A stretch of DNA of 64,000 nt from NCBI GenBank assembly GCA_964017145.1, contig OZ024844.1, positions 682,001-746,000 on the forward strand, written 5' to 3'. Positions within the stretch are counted from its first letter, which is position 1. Each line of letters opens with the position of its first letter. A program made the translations under genes and the position numbers. The notes beneath the pieces were generated by a model. It was not told the DNA's origin. It worked only from the letters and a program-made list of their open reading frames with translations, and made no database searches. This document shows positions 22,620-37,144 of the stretch, piece by piece. This DNA is from Agrocybe praecox (taxonomy: Eukaryota > Basidiomycota > Agaricomycetes > Agaricales > Agrocybaceae).

Positions 22620-25280
22620 GAACAAGAGGGCTTATATAGCTTACCTGTTACTCCCAATACAGGGATATATAATTCTTTAAAGTTCTTGAAAGGCTTTCGA
22701 AAGGAATATCGGTATGCCTGATGTTTGCTTCCATTTCAAAAATGTGGAGAATTTCCTTTAGAGTAATGGGTACTGCACTGAAATTTGAGGGAACACCAAG
22801 AGGGTGGTATGGGATTCCAATCTTACCCGTTTTCCCACCAATCTTGCACCAATCCCGTATCTAGTGGTTGCAGAAGTTGGACTCCGACTCACGGCAACCA
22901 GGTTCAATCCCACCGAAATGGCAATCTGGTCCTGAGGAATCCCACAGAACATCCCACCTTGTTAGTATATACTCAATATAGTACTCTAGACCATGTCAGG
23001 ATATACTTTATATACTTTGGACCAGTGCCGGGAAGTATAAATCTTATGTTTACAACGAACAAAAATAGAGAAGACGATTGATTCCCATTAATTCCAGCAC
23101 GTGTATATCAACATTTGAATCTAAGAGGAAAACGTCGCACAACGGATACCTCACCATAGTACTTAGGAGTTGCAAAAAAAAAACTGTAAAAGGTCATAGA
23201 TGAGATTAAAGTTCCGCATCCCAGGTACGTTCCAGTTATAGTCCGTGAAGTCTATCCGTTCAAAGTGTCGTAAATGGAGAGCTGCCGGCAAATAATCGCA
23301 TGCGCTCGATCATTTGCAGAAATATCTAACGTATCATCTGCCCACAAGTAACCTCAATATTAAGTCAATTGACGGTGATCAGGCGCAGTTACGGTACTTG
23401 TGTGATCATTATCGACCTAGTCCTCACTGAAGCTCGATCAATCTATAGGCTACAAGACCAAATACCAAGGCGTTCAGAATCTAGGGCTTGTCGTCTTCAA
23501 CAACACCGCTATTCTAACCTATACCAGGAGTTGTGAATATATAATTTGTCTTATAAAATAATGTCATGTCATATGGAGGGGGATGAATATGGATTCTTGC
23601 GCTCTTTTTGGCCCGCCCAATCGTTCCAACGCACCGCGGATCCGAATAGATGTCCATCGTAAAGCTTGAAGCTGAGCGCTGAAGCTTCAAAACGGACAAT
23701 TCTTTGAGAGTACTTCAGCCAGTCCGTATCTCTATTGCGTTCTCTACCAGTACCATTTTGGATATACTGATAGGCGCGGGGAGACGGGATAGGCGCGCAT
23801 TACAGATGCGGACGCGTTGTTCGGAACTGGCCGAAGCGGGCGCAAATTACAAACTCCGACAACATCCAATCCCAGCGGGTGATAATCCCTCAGAACAACA
23901 CTACATCTGATTGGTATGCATGAACTAGTACATATGTAGCGAATATACCACGCCGCGAGCCCCAGAAATCCACGGGTACAGCTGTACTTCGGGGTTCCGT
24001 ATATCCCAGCTCCTTTGACTAGAGGTCCTCATGTTGGTCCTTATGTTCGTGGGCGCATTTTTCAAGACCGATTTCTTAGAGACATTTACTATCCGGATGA
24101 TATGACAAACATCCCACCCTCGTAGTTATGTTACCAAAGACGCGACCCAATAGCAGTCTTTCCGATCCGCATGAATAAGGCGCCGTATATCCTTCAGGGA
24201 CAAGCACAGTGGACCGAAGGCACTCTACCCCGAGCTCTAATCATGCTATCGTATGACGCTGATCGATCTGAAGCCAGGAGTGCATGGTTTTGCGCAGTTT
24301 TTGGATTTTGAGCGCCGTTAGGTCTTGTTCCGCATCGCCACTGGCATCAGTCGAATAAACACTCCAAAGCTTTGTGCTTCTATGCGAGACGGAGTGGCGC
24401 ACGGACAACTAAAGGAAGGGGTTTTTCATTTGGAAGATGTCTATGAAAATTGGTTGACGGATTCTATTGATGAAATTTCCTTGCCACCAGGGGAAGTAGC
24501 AATTTCCCTGTGAATGGAGATTTCCTTTGTACCCTTCACTTACTAGACTGTTAACAATGCTTCGAAGTTGGAAGATATCAGCGATTTTTCCTGATAGAAG
24601 AGACAAGTTATGCTCACCTCTATTTGATGTAAGTATTAATTTTCTTGTATACGCATCCCCCTATTGCTAGGATGACGAAGCGAGCCTTCCTCGGCCATGC
24701 TGCGGACCTTTCAAAACCGAGCTGGAGCGCATTGTGCATCCGATAGCGCAGGCATCGTAATCTATCGCTTTGAAAATACTTGCACCAACTGGGACCAGAA
24801 GCCGGCGGTACGTAAGCGGGACTCGCCGCCACGATTTAAGGACGCAGAAGAGCGAGCACGGCCTTATTTAATTTTCGCAAGATGTGTATCATATCATACA
24901 TAATACAATTTATGTGCTGAAGGGACAAAAACAGGGCAAAAGAGCGCAGAAAGAGGCCTTTTTGTGTCGAATACATAAAACATGATAGTTTATGATAGCT
25001 GTCAAGCCTCAAAGGTAAATTAGTCGTCAGAATCATTAAGGAATCGCCCACAGAAAAACGCATCAGCGCTCGCCGCTCAGTAGGAGGTTTCCTAAACTTT
25101 GACTTTGTTTGTTCGAGGGAAGTGCTCGGCCGGACTCCCCATGTTGCTCGTATAAGATAAGATAAGATGCAAGATCGTGTTATTTAAAATGACGCCAAGA
25201 AAAATGCCCCTTTTGTTCGAACTTTCAAGTTTCATTTCTCAACCAATTTATTTCTTACTCCCTACGTCCTCGTAGGAAGA
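22620..25280. other. Gene-poor interval with a tRNA-like box pair
   Basis: No supported gene lies in 2.6 kb. Short open segments at 24170-24500 read like a decayed coding sequence with several stops but match no family I know. At 22862-22911 an A-box-like TAGTGGTTG and a B-box-like GGTTCAATCCC are spaced as in a tRNA gene or tRNA-derived SINE, but no cloverleaf folds. Confidence 0.35.
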
Positions 25281-28200
25281 ATGTCGAGCTCCTCAAATAC
25301 ACCCACAGATACTCTGGAGGCCCATCATTTAATACGCAAGAAACACGCATTGAAAAAAGAAGAAGAGTTGGACAAACTCAAAGGCGAGGTATGTTCTTTA
25401 CATTCAAAACCTTCCTCGAATAGTAGACAACTCACTCATATGTTAGGGAAATCAATACTTCAATGAAGGAGAGTACCTCGAAGCAGCCAGCTACTACGTC
25501 CATGCCATAAATATCTATGGTCCAAAACCTGTTTTGCTGTCAAACCTTTCTGCAGCCTACCTAAAACTGGAACTGTACGTAGTTGAAAAATATTAGTGAA
25601 CCAACTTCATGGAACCTCACAGGTACGAAGAAGCGTTATGGGCTGCCACGACGGCTCTTGAATTTGACCCGAAAATGGCAAAGGCTCGCTATCGAAGGGC
25701 CATGGCACGTAAAGGTCTCTCGTTTTATAAGGGTGTATTGAAAGGTAAATTCAAGGTTTTTTTTTTCCATGCGCTACGTGAAAAGTTGAAACGGATTTGA
25801 GATATGGAAACTGTCGTCGCTGCTACTCCTACGGACCAAATCGTTAAAGAACTGGAAATCGTTCGAAAACTAGCCGAGTCGAGCGAAGAAAAAGACCACC
25901 ACGGAAAGAAAGAAAAGGATATAGCATACCCGAGTCAAGATGGCGAGCCCTGGGAGCTCTACGACGACTCTGACACGGAGGACAGCAAACATATCGGCAA
26001 TACTGTATCGTGTCGCTTCTACAACCACCAAGGATGCAGAAGAGCCAAAGACTGCGATTTCTCCCATACACCAGACAATAAGAGTGTTCGCGACGAACTG
26101 TACGTGATCTTTCCCACCGCTTATATATATATTTAGCTTTCGATACAGGGGGAAAAACGTGTGCCTGGATTTCTTGTTCGACGAATGTAGGTTTGGTGGT
26201 ACCAAATGCATCTACTCTCATGACAAGACCTATCTTCCTGAGCATGGGTGGTGGGAAGACAAAGCTAAAATTCGAGCCGCGAAGAGGTTCCGACAAGAAT
26301 TGGGCATGGACGTTACCTTCGCAGGATACGACATAGTGCACAAATTCCTCCGTGCCAATCCAAAGGCGAATAACTACGCCGCACGAGACCTCCGCCAGGC
26401 CATTGTTGAACACCTCAATATGCTACACGAAAATTCGATAGAGAAACTTGAATCTCATAATACACAAAGGGCGTCGGGTTCAAAGGATCGTTTCGTTCTA
26501 ATAATAGCTCTCGAGTTGAATGATCTATTCACGGACATTCATGAACATCTTCTGAGCACTCTAAGATCCCAGGTCAAGGTCGTCGAGATATCAACGCCCG
26601 AGCAAGCTTCCCAGAAGGCTTCCGAATACTTCGATTCGCCAAACCTTGCAGGGGTAATAGTATGTGATTCAGGTATACTAGAAAAGAAGAATAAGACTCT
26701 GCTCGACAAACTAGTCCGCTACGTCAAGAATGGAGGCTCTGTCGTTCTTGGCGGCACGTTTAGCAGCTTCGTCACTCCCCCGAAATTCGACAGCTTCATG
26801 AAGAAAACATGGAACCTTAACTGGAAGTTCGGGTCATATCACAGAACGACATTCCAGCTGAACCCCGATAACGAACTCATTAAAAGAAACCCATCCATGG
26901 CACAATCCTATAGTATGAAGTCGGTTCATATAAAGGGTATCCAACCACAACAGGCCATTTATGTTCCTGTTGACGGTGCACGCCTCCAATCTCTTGTTTT
27001 CCCTCCGGTGAAGATCACCAATACAACGGAATCACCAGCAGTATGTGCGCGTATTGAGAAAGGTCTCCTCAGCTTCCTCGGAGACGTTAATGCGGAAATT
27101 GATTCGACAAATACTGTGTTGGCCATGCTGGGTTTACTTGATGCATCAAACGAACTTCAACCTCCTGAAACGACTTCCTCTCTCTCATCGAGCGCGACAG
27201 ACAAGAAAAAGGGAAAGGCAAAAGACACTTCTTCACAGACCTCGCACGCCCACGGCAGCGCATCGTCGGATAAAACAGAACAAAGTGAATCTCCCCAAAA
27301 ATCGGGTTTCGTGCTTATTCTAGCTTTATCGAATCGGGACATGTTTGAGCGCATATACGAAGACCAATTATCTGCGCTTAAGAAGAAAGTCGACATCAAG
27401 TTTGCGGAAACCTGTGGACGAGCAGTCGAATATCTTGGTTTATCCAACATTCGAGGGGCCCTCATAGCCGACGATGGGATTGCGAAGTCATCCAACTCGC
27501 CTGCCCTATTGAAGGTCGTGGATTATGCCAAAAACGGCGGTCTTGTTCTCATTGGAGGCCTTTTCTCGTCTTTGTCCGAGACAACAGACATATCTCGAAC
27601 ATTCAAATTGTTTGACGTGCCATGGCAGCAAGGATCGTATACCAGATGCGAAGTGCAGCTTAATCGTGACCATGAAGTTGCAAAGGTCAATGTGGGGAAA
27701 TTGCGCAACACGACCACTTTGAAGGCTGTCTTAGTTTCTGGTTATGACCAAGGCGATGTTATTTACAAACAGGCGCAAAGGGATGCCGCCGAAGAAGTGC
27801 CTGTCGTCCGCAGGAAATTCGGAAAAGGAAGGTTAGGATACATTGGTGATGTCAACGCTGAACCTGGCCTTACACCAACCGTCCTCGCCATGTTCGATTT
27901 GCTCAATGAAAATACGAAGAAGGATATGAAGCTTCTCCCTGATTCCCAAAAATTCTTCATTGTATTGACACCCGACTCCGTGGATGAAGGTGGACCCTCT
28001 ACTTCTGCGTTCTTGAAAGATGCCAGGCAAAAGGCGGAGGTGCTATGTGGGTTATCCAATGCACGCGTCATCGATCTACTTTCGTCGTCAGATCTCCTTG
28101 GAGTCCTGGTGCCGAATTCGTATATTCTGCAGGAGAGGAATGCATATCTGCTTTCGAAGTTGGTTGCGCATGTGAAGCAAGGAGGAACTGTCGTTTTTGG

Positions 28201-28573
28201 TCTCACATTTGCGCAACAAGTCAAACCAGACCAGTTCAATCCTTTCTTCCGTAAAAATTGGGGACTGGATTGGAATTTGTTGGATGACAGTGTCAACACG
28301 GTGGTTTACCAAAATCCTCAAGGCCCTCTCGTTGGCAAGTCTAAACTCCCAGGAGAGTTTTGGCTGGAGAGCATGTACGTCAAAGTCCCGGCACAAACGA
28401 CTCCCGTCTATTTCACTGAGCGTCCTGCTCGACTTTGGAACGCTTCAGAGAAGAAATTCCATGCCCCTATCCTATTTGCTGATGTAGACAGGGGTCATGT
28501 TGGATTCATCGGGGCGAGTAACATGGATGGTGAAGTTCGCAGCATCTTTTATGCCATGGTGGAATTGCTTTAA
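25281..28573 (+). CDS. TPR and CCCH zinc-finger protein with a tripled C-terminal domain
   Basis: 1026 aa. Exons: 25281-25388, 25447-25574, 25623-25744, 25802-26099 and 26149-28573 (3081 nt). Residues about 30-120 form TPR repeats (GNQYFNEGEYLEAASYY, LSNLSAAYLKLELYEEAL). Two C-x7-C-x5/6-C-x3-H zinc fingers follow near residues 190-209 and 224-243. The remainder is three tandem copies of a domain of about 200-220 residues (roughly 330-552, 604-812 and 822-1026). Each contains a hydrophobic strand start (FVLI.AL), a central GGxVVLGGxFSS-type segment, a W-x-GSY or WNLLD element and a closing GxLGFIGDVNAE or GHVGFIGASN motif. The alpha/beta pattern suggests a Rossmann- or amidotransferase-like fold; this is inference. 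CCCH fingers suggest RNA binding. The gene is convergent with the RING protein. Confidence 0.85.
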
Positions 28574-28679
28574 TATTTATATTCCTATTGATAAAATTCT
28601 TTTCACTAATTAGTTGATTTTAATGCATAGAATGTCAATATCTCACTAGTATAATACTAATGCTACAAATATCTTCCCG

Positions 28680-29723
28680 TTAATCTTCATCTACGATTTC
28701 CTTTCTGCGCTTCGTACGATGTGGTCGTGGCTCGCTGGTCAGGTTATGAAGGATCTTAGAACGCCGTGCAACATCGTTGTTCATAATTTCCTGCGGTATA
28801 TTCTCGATCTGGAGTGAGGCGTCCGCATCCATGTCCAACATATTCGGTGATTTTCGTTTCTGTACCCTTCCAAGTATTTTGAGCTTGTTTCTCAAAAGAC
28901 CTATCTGTAATTTCATTTGATTAGTGTTCACAATCACCAACAGGAAATACGAACCTCTCTATTCTTCTGTTCTTCCTCTTCAGCTAACTTTATGATCTGA
29001 GATTCTTTCTGTTTAACGGTTGTCCGGTATGTCTCCGCTCGCTGGCGCTGGCGTTCCGTTTCTGCCTGCGCAGTTGACACCATGGGGTCTAGTTTGGACG
29101 CCCTTGCCTTGTATTTCTCTTTAGCGGATTCCAGTTTTGAGTTTTGAGTCTTTAAAGATGAGATCTCTTCTTGGAGTTCGGAAAACTGACGAAATGCTGG
29201 TATGAATTTGCGTTCGAGATTTTCAATGGCTTGCAGCAGTTTCTCCTGTCAAAATAGTATTCACTGTCAAAAGAAAATGTATAGGATTGTCTTCAAGCCC
29301 CACGTACCGTTGTTTCAGGATCGTTCTTCGCCTTTGACTGTGCTTTCTTGATCTTCGCAAGCGCTTTCTCGACGCTGATCATGGGCGTATCTTCGTCAAT
29401 CTTCCTTAACCCTTCAACGACAATATTTCTTTTGTCTTCTGTGTCTTCATCGACGTAAACATCTTCAATAGAAAGAAATATTCTGCGAGGTATGTCTCCA
29501 GGCCTATCCAGGTTACACATGGGGCATCTCTTGTTATGTGGCAGCTCTGGATAGCAAACAGAACAGACACGGTGTCCTGATTTATTGGAAGTGATACGCG
29601 TAAGTGATAAGTATCTAAAGCATGCATTCAAGGCCTACCGCATTGATAAAATAGAAGATCATCCCATTTGATGTCTCGGTAGCACGCTGGACAATTCTTA
29701 ACTTTGAGAACCAGCTCAGGCAT
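28680..29723 (-). CDS. RING-finger coiled-coil protein
   Basis: 289 aa. Exons: 29723-29639, 29576-29308, 29245-28955 and 28904-28680 (870 nt). The N-terminal RING has CPAC, then CGHRVCSVC and CPMC spacing (C3HC4-like), interrupted by an intron at the first base of the glycine codon in CGH. A long charged coiled coil follows (about residues 100-215, QSKAKNDPETT through EEEQKNRE), then a basic C-terminus RRSKILHNL, TKRRKE. This is the architecture of RING E3 ligases of the TRAIP type, but sequence support for that name is weak. It is likely nuclear. The stop lies 107 nt from that of the convergent CCCH gene. Confidence 0.8.
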
Positions 29724-30131
29724 CCTGGCACACGCGAATTTTTTTCACGGAATCTTGACGTTTTCCTGTAGTAGGTCGTAGCTATGGGTGTTTATGCGCG
29801 TTCCAAAATAATCGACGTGGCCTATTGCGAATTCGTTTATGGTGATGGTGGATGAACAGACAAGGACGCGAGAAATGGGGGACGCTGTGATTGCCGTGAG
29901 AACTTTAGACGATACGTGCAGCGGTCACATGGGCGCGTTTCTGTAATTAAGACCATGATAGGGGCTAGCAATAATAAATCATTTTCTGTTACATCTAAAG
30001 CTCATTCCGACAGAAACTTTTGGAAGTCAAAGCTCGAGTAAAGCTAAAAACAGTGTTCATATTCATCCATTAAATTACACAGATACCGATCCAATGCAAC
30101 GAGACTACAGCTATCCTTTTGAAAGGTCAAT
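29724..30131. other. Promoter region of the RING gene and 3' flank of the xylanase
   Basis: About 400 nt without a gene, between two minus-strand genes. It must hold the RING-gene promoter and the xylanase terminator. No specific element is recognised. Confidence 0.3.
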
Positions 30132-32244
<2,113 letters not shown>

Positions 32245-34187
32245 TTTAAGCTGGTTGGTAGTCGAGTAGTCGCGTAAGAGTGAACGAGGTTACGATGTTG
32301 TACCCATCTTTCCTCGCTTTTTAACAATTCGAAAAATCAATAACTCGTCATAAATCTTCCGATGTTTTCTTCTCGTTGTGGTCATGAGGGATACGACGAA
32401 CCTAAAGAAGGCATAATATCAATGAAAAAAGTCAGGTGTATGCGCGCCACGGACGCCCGTGCGGTTGAACTTCGCTGCTATTCCTGCTGTCGAGGCGTTT
32501 ATTAGTTCCGCTCGGGGTGAGGCTTAAGAGCCTCGTTTAAAGTTCATTCAAACGGACAGGCCAGATCAGACTCCGGTTCGGAACCTCGCAGCACTTCCTG
32601 TTTTCGTAGATCCCCGACACTCGGGCGCCGAGAGTGTTAATGGCGTTTAATGAAGCAATTATCAACATATTGGCTCTGCCAAGTCCATAGGTCAAGACCA
32701 TTTTTGTATCCTTTATAGAGAAATCCACCTTCTCCTCACACTCCCGAAGAAACGTCAAGCGATGCCATAGGGGCCCGAGACGAGTGTACATGCTATTTTT
32801 AGGGAGGATTCGAAAACAGACTGTTTCTTGTGGTTCGAAGGTCTTGGCGTATCATTTCCTGCAGGTGCGAAACAAAAAACAACAAAAGTCAGGAGGCAAA
32901 ACCGGAGGTATGTCGGAAGAGAGGACCGAAGAGCCTTGTTTTCATGGTCTCCTCCGCCTCATGGCCAGCCCAGAGACAGAGTAGGGACCTTGATAGAAAA
33001 GAGCGAGTATAAAGTTCTTCGGAAAAGCTGAAAGTTATAAAAAAAACTTCAAGGTAACCCGCGCTCGAGGCATGAGAACTCATCAGAAGAATACCTCTAA
33101 AACGCGTTTAGGAAAGATCCCGCAGCCACGCACATGTATGAGTTATACACTGAGAGTTTTTCGGAGCTCAGAGCAGTGTGGCACTTGCAACGGCAGAAAA
33201 GAGGGCTCGGTGAATACAAAAAATGAATACTGCAGTGACGTTGGTGCTGAACAGCATCCGGAAGTCAAAATATAATTTGGTAATGTCTAGTCTCGTCTCC
33301 TGTAAGTAGACTCGAATATCCCGTTTGTCGATGAGTAGAGAGATTGTTTAACTGCCCCTGGCCTGTTGGAAATGTTATAGCTGACATTCACAAAACGAAT
33401 GGGCTCTCAGCTTAGGGGGATTACATAAGGACGCAGGTAAACAATAGCAACGCGAAGCACGTCACATGACAGTAGCCTTGCCCAATGCCAATGACTTTCG
33501 AATTCGATTCTTCGAAATTCAAATTCGGAACCTCTTCGGATACTCAAGTGACTTTGGTCCTCTACTTTCCTCAATCTTCCTCAGTCTCTCTTAATCAGGA
33601 AAGGCTGTAGCTCCACAAGAAAACGCGAATAATTTGTCTTCACTGGCTGGTGAATTCAACAACTCAACAGACCACAGTGACTACAATGTTTACTTTTCGC
33701 TCCTTTTTCCCCTCTGGGGTTCAACGTCAACCTTGGTCCAACCAACTGTGGCTTATAAAGAGTCCAAAAATATCTCGTAAAGTCATGGGCATGTTAATCT
33801 CAGTAATGCAATGTCTAATACTTAACGCTTTACGTGTAAGATAATATAATATGGGTACCCTCACTGTCTTACTCGGTGCCCTCGAGCTTCGCGGGGAGGA
33901 CGATTCGAGGACCTTCTCGGTTATGAGAACCTCCACAGTTATTGAAATCCCGCTGCAACTGGGAAATTTGTAAAACCCTGAATCAGCGGTGAACACTGGC
34001 TGTGTGTTCGACAGAGCAAGAACGGTTACATGAGATGGTAGGCGCCAGTTTTTTTATAGATCTTGGCCGCACCTTTTGACATTTACCCACACAGGGCTCA
34101 GTCAAAATGTATAAAGAGCCTCCTGGCTTTCAGATGTTATCAACATTTCTATAATATCCATACCCATCTCCAACAACTTTCGACTCC
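32245..34187. other. Intergenic region between xylanase and methyltransferase
   Basis: About 1.9 kb. The xylanase promoter should lie just above 32244; a TTAAAAAG stretch on the minus strand at about 32318-32325 is a weak TATA candidate. No other coding sequence is supported; short ORFs at 32784-33275 overlap in several frames and look random. Confidence 0.35.
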
Positions 34188-35176
34188 ATGACAAGCCAAC
34201 CTGATCTGCCTGTGCTTGATCTCGATGATCCAATCCTCAAGCCCAAAGTTGACTATACTGGCACCGACGTCCATCATGGGCACGCTGACTCGGACGTGCA
34301 CCATCACCGTCAGAACAAAACGACAGTCGATTACGTAGAAGAAAACAAGAAGTATTTCAACAAGATCGCTGCCCACAATCACGATGACGCAAGATGGATT
34401 TTGCTCGCGAAAACGTTTGTAAACCTCACATGACAATCGTACATGAGTCTGACGAGTATCTCTGCAGATCCGCGGCGGAGATGCTCAAGCGTTATAAATT
34501 CGACAAAGACAAAACTGTCGTGCTTGACTTTGCATGCAATGCAGGTATGTCTTACTTTTCGTCCCATCGCGCAATGCAGGTAGCTTAACGACCAGCGCAA
34601 CAGGGTTGATAGCCAGAGAAATATTACCGTTTTCTAAGAGAATTGTCGGCGTCGACATCAGCGAAGGGGCGATTAATGTCTTCAATGACTGGGTTTTACA
34701 GCAGGGTATATCATCCGAGAGGATGCATGGAATTGTCGCTGAGCTCAAGGGCGAAGAGGGCGAACTTGGCGGGGAAAAGTTCGATGTTATAACCGTGATT
34801 ATTCTCGTCATATTTCTCAAGCAAGTAGAACTCTGTCTTACCTTTCTTATAACAGTGCGCAGCATCCTATCACCACTTTGAAGATATAAACAAAATAACG
34901 AAGATGCTTTCCTTCTTTCTAAAGCCTGGTGGCGTCTTACTCGTCACGGACAGAGTAACAGAGCAACAGCAACAGGCAAAACTCACTAGTGATGCCTTAG
35001 ATAATATAATGGCACACAAGCACGGGATTTCTAAAGAGGATATAGAGGAAGCGTTTTCAGGCGCAGGATTGAGCGCCATTACCTTCGAGCACTTCGCCCG
35101 CGCCAAGATTATGGGGAACAACAGCATACTCTTCATTGCTACTGCATCTCTCGGAAACCGTCTTATTGCAGAGTGA
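34188..35176 (+). CDS. Class I SAM-dependent methyltransferase
   Basis: 271 aa. Exons: 34188-34414, 34468-34544, 34604-34794 and 34856-35176 (816 nt). Motif I is VVLDFACNAG, a variant of the glycine-rich SAM loop, with the intron inside it. IVGVDISEGAI gives the acidic residue that binds the ribose, FDVIT with CAASYHHFED fits motif II, and FLKPGGVLLVTDR motif III. The N-terminus carries a His-rich charged stretch (HHGHADSDVHHHRQ) of unknown role. The C-terminal region (EDIEEAFSGAGL) is typical of small-molecule methyltransferases of the Methyltransf_12 type. The substrate is unknown. No signal peptide is seen, so it is probably cytosolic. Confidence 0.85.
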
Positions 35177-35709
35177 ATCAATTACTTTTGCCTATATATC
35201 ATACATAAAGATTGGTACGAGGTCAAATTCGGACTATTATCTTATTTTCAATACCTTTCATGTAAAACAATCCCAAATTTATGAAATGGTGTTGACCCAG
35301 AGATTTCTACGGTATAGATTCTTCTTCTATAACGCGTTGCTGGACAGTGCAGTGAGCCGCATACTCTATCATTGCAGCAGCAATATTATATGCGCTATGA
35401 AACTCTATTAAATGAATATATATGTCCATCTTTCACCACTTAAATCTTAGATCGAGGACAAATCGAGGAACGCGTGCAGAAACGCGGAAATAGGGGCCGG
35501 ACCGCGTCGAACGTCTATCACGTGCGCGCACCAAAATTATTGAAATTGTCAGTGCGGCAGCCTGAGTGCCTGGGCCAATAACTTCCTCTCGAATCTATCT
35601 ATCACAACAACTAAAGACTAAGGTTGCGAGCGACCGGCTCTTCCTTTGTTTTCTATCTTGCTTTATATACCAAATCTTTCAGTCTCTCGACTCCTTTGGG
35701 GAAAAAAAC
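35177..35709. other. Intergenic, upstream of RPA34
   Basis: About 530 nt containing the methyltransferase 3' end and the RPA34 promoter and leader. A pyrimidine-rich stretch precedes the ATG. No gene is visible. Confidence 0.3.
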
Positions 35710-36724
35710 ATGTCCTCTAGATCGTCTTCTCCGAGTTCTTCTCGGTCGTCTGCGACCCCTCCACCTCAAATTATCCCCGACAAGAAGAAAAAGAAGTCCA
35801 CAGCTACGAGTAGCAAAGACAAGAAAAAGGGGAAAAGCTCTGCAGCGGAAGGAGCGAAAAATGAGGGCGAGGACTTGAACTGGGCATACGCACCACCTCC
35901 AGGAGCTGTATTGGTGGGCAAGGAAGATGTTGATGCTGGAGATTTCGACTGGGACAGGATAAATAACGACGAGAACCTTGAGTTGTGGTTAATACGCATT
36001 CCTGAAAGTGTGAGTGGTATCTAACATACCACTATTTGCGTTGCATATGGGCTCATCCAATATATTATCTTCTCCAGGTGAAACCCAAATATCTCGAAAA
36101 CATCAAAGTCGATGTTCCATCATCGTCTAAAAGCGCAATTGTTGGGACTGTAAAGCGGAAGCACACGTCTTATGACATCTGGTCCGTAGGAGCAGATACA
36201 GATGACGCTCCAGTTATCGGCGGTGAAGAAATCAAAAACCTGACATGTCTTCTGCCCCGGACCAGTAAAAAAGGAAAATTATATCCAGGTGAATGTCATT
36301 AGAATTTCTGTACTAAATACCAAGAGCTTACAACGTCCCATTCTATTTAGCACCCAAGCCCATTTCACACCATCTGGTGGTCTCGGTTCCTCCAGTAACG
36401 CCAGCTTCAGAGACTGCCGTTGTTGCTTCACAACTCAAAAACCCACCGCGACTCGTCTATCCTCAAGAAGTCCTAAAACATCGTTACGTACCTTTTGGCT
36501 CAAACATCAAGAAAGCAAATTCCAACGATGAAGATGCAATGGATGTGGATGCCCCTCCGTCACCTAAAAAGAAACGTTCCAAAGCGGCCGAAGCCTCCCA
36601 TATTGGAGAACCAACTGAAGATGAGCCTGAGGCTAAAAAATCAAAGGGAAAGAAACGGAAAGGCGAGGCAGGAAATGCCGTAGGAACTCCCTCCAAAAAG
36701 TCGAAAAAAACCAAAACGGCTTAA
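35710..36724 (+). CDS. RPA34: RNA polymerase I subunit RPA34-like
   Basis: 294 aa. Exons: 35710-36009, 36078-36288 and 36351-36724 (885 nt). A Ser/Lys-rich N-terminus is followed by LELWLIRIPES-VKPKYLENIKV, the signature-like start of the Rpa34.5/CAST dimerisation domain, which pairs with Rpa49 on Pol I for rRNA transcription. The last 80 residues are a Lys-rich acidic-basic tail (SPKKKRSK, KKSKGKKRK, PSKKSKKTK), as in nucleolar proteins of this family. The family is weakly conserved, so the call rests on domain order, length and tail. Convergent with ADA3. Confidence 0.75.
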
Positions 36725-37144
36725 CAGATTAACGTTTAACTGTCATAGTTTCTGCTTTTGTACTCCATAAATACAGTTCTCAACGCGATTGTGTGGAACA
36801 CTTCCTTCCTAGTCGCGATATGAATACAACATTTCCGTGTGATGGTTTCAAAGCTTCCGACGAGTAAATTAACTTACAGGTTTCCGAAAATATGGACGTA
36901 AGGTATGAGGGGTATGAAACCATGATTCCAGGGTGGATGATAATTGCGAAAGAAAAGAAAAAGAAAAAAAGAGCAAATGGAAGACATGTAGCAGGACTGA
37001 AGTAAAGGAAAATAGACTAGGAAAACATCGAAGAATGTAAAAAGACAAGAGACGCAGCAGCATAAAATAAAATAAAACAATGTACACAAATTTTAAAGGA
37101 TAAAAAAGCGAAAGAATAATCAAGCAGGTCAGGACGGGTGAATG
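36725..37144. other. Convergent 3' region RPA34/ADA3
   Basis: About 420 nt between opposing stop codons. A purine-rich segment (GAAAAGAAAAAGAAAAAA) at 36950-36970 reads as CT-rich on the ADA3 strand. No gene is seen. Confidence 0.3.
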
